Both the position numbers and the translations under genes were made by a program. From NCBI GenBank assembly GCA_947626435.1, contig CANQSB010000018.1, positions 1 to 64,000 of the forward strand: 64,000 nucleotides of DNA, written 5' to 3'. Each line of letters starts with the position of its first letter. The first letter of the stretch is position 1. This document shows positions 62,355-64,000 of the stretch, one piece after another. The notes beneath the pieces are model-generated. The model searched no databases, was not told the origin of the DNA, and saw only the letters and a program-made list of their open reading frames with translations. The DNA comes from an uncultured Lachnospiraceae bacterium (lineage in GTDB: Bacteria; Bacillota; Clostridia; Lachnospirales; Lachnospiraceae).

Positions 62355-63517
62355 TGTATCAGTATAATTGCTTAAATCCCATTTCAAAAATGGGACTGGA
62401 TAAATTTACGGACAGCTATCAGAAAACAGACGATATCACACAGGCTCAGGGCGTGCTTGTAAGAAGCGCGGCCATGCATGACATGGAGCTGCCCGACGGT
62501 CTTCTTGCCGTAGCAAGAGCGGGCGCGGGCGTAAACAATATCCCGCTTGACAAATGCGCGGATAAGGGCATTGTGGTATTCAACACACCCGGCGCAAACG
62601 CAAACGGCGTAAAGGAGCTGGCTATCGCAGGAATGTTACTTGCGTCAAGGGATATTGTAGGCGGCATAAAGTGGGTTGAGAATAATACTGGCGTTGAGAC
62701 TATCGCAAAGGACGCTGAGAAGGAGAAGAAGAAATTTGCAGGCACTGAGATAGCGGGCAAAAAGCTTGGCATTATCGGTCTTGGCGCTATCGGCGGCAGA
62801 ATTGCAAACGCGGCTGTAGCGCTTGGCATGGAGGTTTACGGTTATGATCCGTTCCTTTCTGTAGAAACGGCGCTCAAGCTTACGCGCGAGGTTAAGCATG
62901 TTGTCAATTTGGATGATATTTATGCAAACTGCGATTTTATCACTATACATGTGCCTCTTATGGACAGTACAAAGGGCATGATTAATGCAGAGGCAATTAA
63001 CAAGATGAAGGACGGCGTTATTGTGCTTAACTTTGCAAGGGATTTGCTTGTAAATGAGGCTGATATGATTGCAGCACTTGATTCGGGCAAGGTTAGGAAG
63101 TATGTTTCTGATTTCCCCAACACGACTACAGCAGGACACAAGAACTGTATAGTAATACCTCATCTTGGCGCGTCTACTGAGGAATCGGAAGACAACTGCG
63201 CAATGATGGCTGTTGACGAGCTTATGGATTATCTTGAAAACGGCAACATCAGAAACAGCGTCAATTATCCTGCATGCGATATGGGCGTATGCGTGACAGA
63301 AGGCAGAGTGGCAATCCTGCACAAAAATATTGCAAATATGATTACACAGTTTACAGCCGCATTTGGCGATGCTGGAATAAACATCAGCGATATGACAAAT
63401 AAGTCAAGAGGAGAGTACGCGTATACTCTTATGGATATTGAGAAGGCTGCCGATGACAAGATTATCGAAAAGCTTAACAGCATTGACGGTGTGTTTAGGG
63501 TTAGAGTGGTTAAGTAG
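62354..63517 (+). CDS. serA: 3-phosphoglycerate dehydrogenase family protein with ACT domain
   Basis: D-isomer 2-hydroxyacid dehydrogenase fold, first step of serine synthesis by context. The 387-residue protein has the NAD loop GLGAIGGRIANAAVALGMEVYGYDPF, the catalytic Arg in VLNFARDLLVNE, the catalytic His in IPHLGASTEESEDNCA, and a C-terminal ACT domain (AAFGDAGINISDMTNKSRGEYAYTLMDI). The segment SDFPNTTTAG replaces the usual DVFxxEP carrying the catalytic Glu. It directly follows serC (1-nt overlap), so the function is well supported by context. Confidence 0.9.
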   Translation: MYQYNCLNPISKMGLDKFTDSYQKTDDITQAQGVLVRSAAMHDMELPDGLLAVARAGAGVNNIPLDKCADKGIVVFNTPGANANGVKELAIAGMLLASRDIVGGIKWVENNTGVETIAKDAEKEKKKFAGTEIAGKKLGIIGLGAIGGRIANAAVALGMEVYGYDPFLSVETALKLTREVKHVVNLDDIYANCDFITIHVPLMDSTKGMINAEAINKMKDGVIVLNFARDLLVNEADMIAALDSGKVRKYVSDFPNTTTAGHKNCIVIPHLGASTEESEDNCAMMAVDELMDYLENGNIRNSVNYPACDMGVCVTEGRVAILHKNIANMITQFTAAFGDAGINISDMTNKSRGEYAYTLMDIEKAADDKIIEKLNSIDGVFRVRVVK

Positions 63518-63592
63518 TGTAGTATTAGTGTAAGACATAAATGTAGTGGTTTACGTGGATTTTCATAATTTATAATATGATGTTTAAGTGAA

Positions 63593-63646
63593 ATATACAA
63601 ACTAAGGATTGGTATGTAAATATATATTATCCTTGGTTTTGTATAT
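63593..63646 (+). terminator. Terminator after serC-serA
   Basis: ATATACAAACTAAGGAT and ATCCTTGGTTTTGTATAT form a 17-bp stem with one bulge and one wobble around a loop of about 19 nt, followed by TTTGCTTTG. It ends the ser operon. From 63518 to 63592 I see nothing else. Confidence 0.75.
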
Positions 63647-63727
63647 TTTGCTTTGTATTCGGAGATTTTGCTAATGAAAAATTCTTGAAATTTATTGGAA
63701 AATTATTGGAAAATGAATAATATTTGC

Positions 63728-63756
63728 TTGACTTTTCAAAATATGAATGCTAAACT
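63728..63756 (+). promoter_or_regulatory. Promoter for rplU
   Basis: TTGACT at 63728-63733 and TAAACT at 63751-63756 with an exact 17-nt spacer; the transcript would start near 63763. Confidence 0.8.
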
Positions 63757-63762
63757 ATATGA

Positions 63763-63847
63763 GTATGCCGCATAATGAGGTAAAAGTACGCAGCAATATT
63801 TAGTATGCGTCACCGAAGTTAGCGAGTAATTATTTAGGAGGTGCAAT
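63763..63847 (+). ncRNA. Probable ribosomal protein L21 leader
   Basis: The 85-nt 5' UTR between the promoter and the rplU start lies where the Firmicutes L21 leader RNA (autoregulatory ribosomal-protein leader) is expected. It has short complementary pieces (ACGCA 63790s with TGCGT 63810s), but I could not verify the full consensus by eye. Confidence 0.45.
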
Positions 63848-64000
63848 ATGTACGCAATTATTGCAACAGGTGGAAAGCAGTACAAGGTTTCCGAGGGCGA
63901 TGTCATCAATGTTGAGAAGCTTGATGCAGAGGCAGGAAGCACTGTAACTTTTGACAAGGTTATTGCCGTTAGCAATGATTCTCTTAAAGTAGGCGCGGAT
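63848..64000 (+). CDS. rplU: Ribosomal protein L21, 5' part
   Basis: Large-subunit ribosomal protein binding 23S rRNA. The first 51 residues (starting [20 protein letters not shown]) are present before the window ends; the full protein is about 100 residues. AGGAGGTG precedes the ATG. In related genomes rplU follows rng directly, with a YsxB-like gene and rpmA after it; here rng is about 21.7 kb upstream. Confidence 0.95.
   Translation, partial: MYAIIATGGKQYKVSEGDVINVEKLDAEAGSTVTFDKVIAVSNDSLKVGAD

Overview
The window reads as a contiguous piece of a Clostridia chromosome. It is most likely from the Lachnospiraceae or a close relative. The reasons are: Gram-positive gene content (SepF, RecU, YlbJ-like protein, GH25 lysozyme with cell-wall-binding repeats); MreBCD and MinCDE together; HisZ with short-form HisG; the pair of TIGR03960-type and DUF2344 proteins before RNase E/G; strong AGGAGG ribosome sites with frequent TTG/GTG starts; and moderate GC. 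The genus assignment is inference from gene order. No rRNA, tRNA or CRISPR array was seen.

Layout. 1-9.8 kb: a dense co-directional cell-shape and division cluster, mreB-mreC-mreD-PBP2-minC-minD-minE-rodA-mgsA-dacF type. 9.9-16.5 kb: a small P-loop protein, a membrane-anchored HlyD-like protein, yggS, sepF, aroB, lspA, rluD and a cytidylate-kinase-like gene, ending at a shared terminator against the convergent pta, which carries a perfect CcpA cre match. 17.9-26.9 kb: a type II topoisomerase pair (parE/parC-like), rsmD, coaD, a coiled-coil protein, a secreted amidase, a YlbJ-like membrane protein and an rRNA pseudouridine synthase. 27-32.4 kb: a YgiQ-type radical SAM protein bracketed by two copies of a palindromic repeat, an SDR, a small membrane protein, a second pseudouridine synthase and recU. 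32.4-38.1 kb: hisZ-hisG-hisD-hisB behind a near-consensus promoter with an overlapping inverted repeat, then a lysozyme with 13 repeats. 38.1-42.1 kb: TIGR03960 radical SAM, DUF2344 and RNase E/G.

42.1-49.1 kb is the accessory stretch: two AT-rich unknown reading frames in one frame, a Mef-like MFS transporter behind a small leader ORF with interleaved hairpins, an MNT-HEPN pair, and a GntR(YtrA)-ABC-permease operon with a perfect inverted-repeat operator. 49.1-64 kb returns to core metabolism: lactonase, aroC (minus), VanY, tgt, yajC, leuB, ilvD, an IS110-family element inserted before ilvB, serC, serA and the start of rplU behind a promoter and probable L21 leader.

The most interesting non-coding signals are: (1) the leader ORF and alternative or pseudoknotted hairpins before the MFS gene; (2) the IS110 element with an RBS-sequestering hairpin and a long structured 3' region that is a bridge-RNA candidate; (3) a three-copy palindromic MITE family, one copy of which carries a second MITE with a target duplication; (4) the operator-like palindromes at hisZ and gntR. 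None has been checked by folding or database search.
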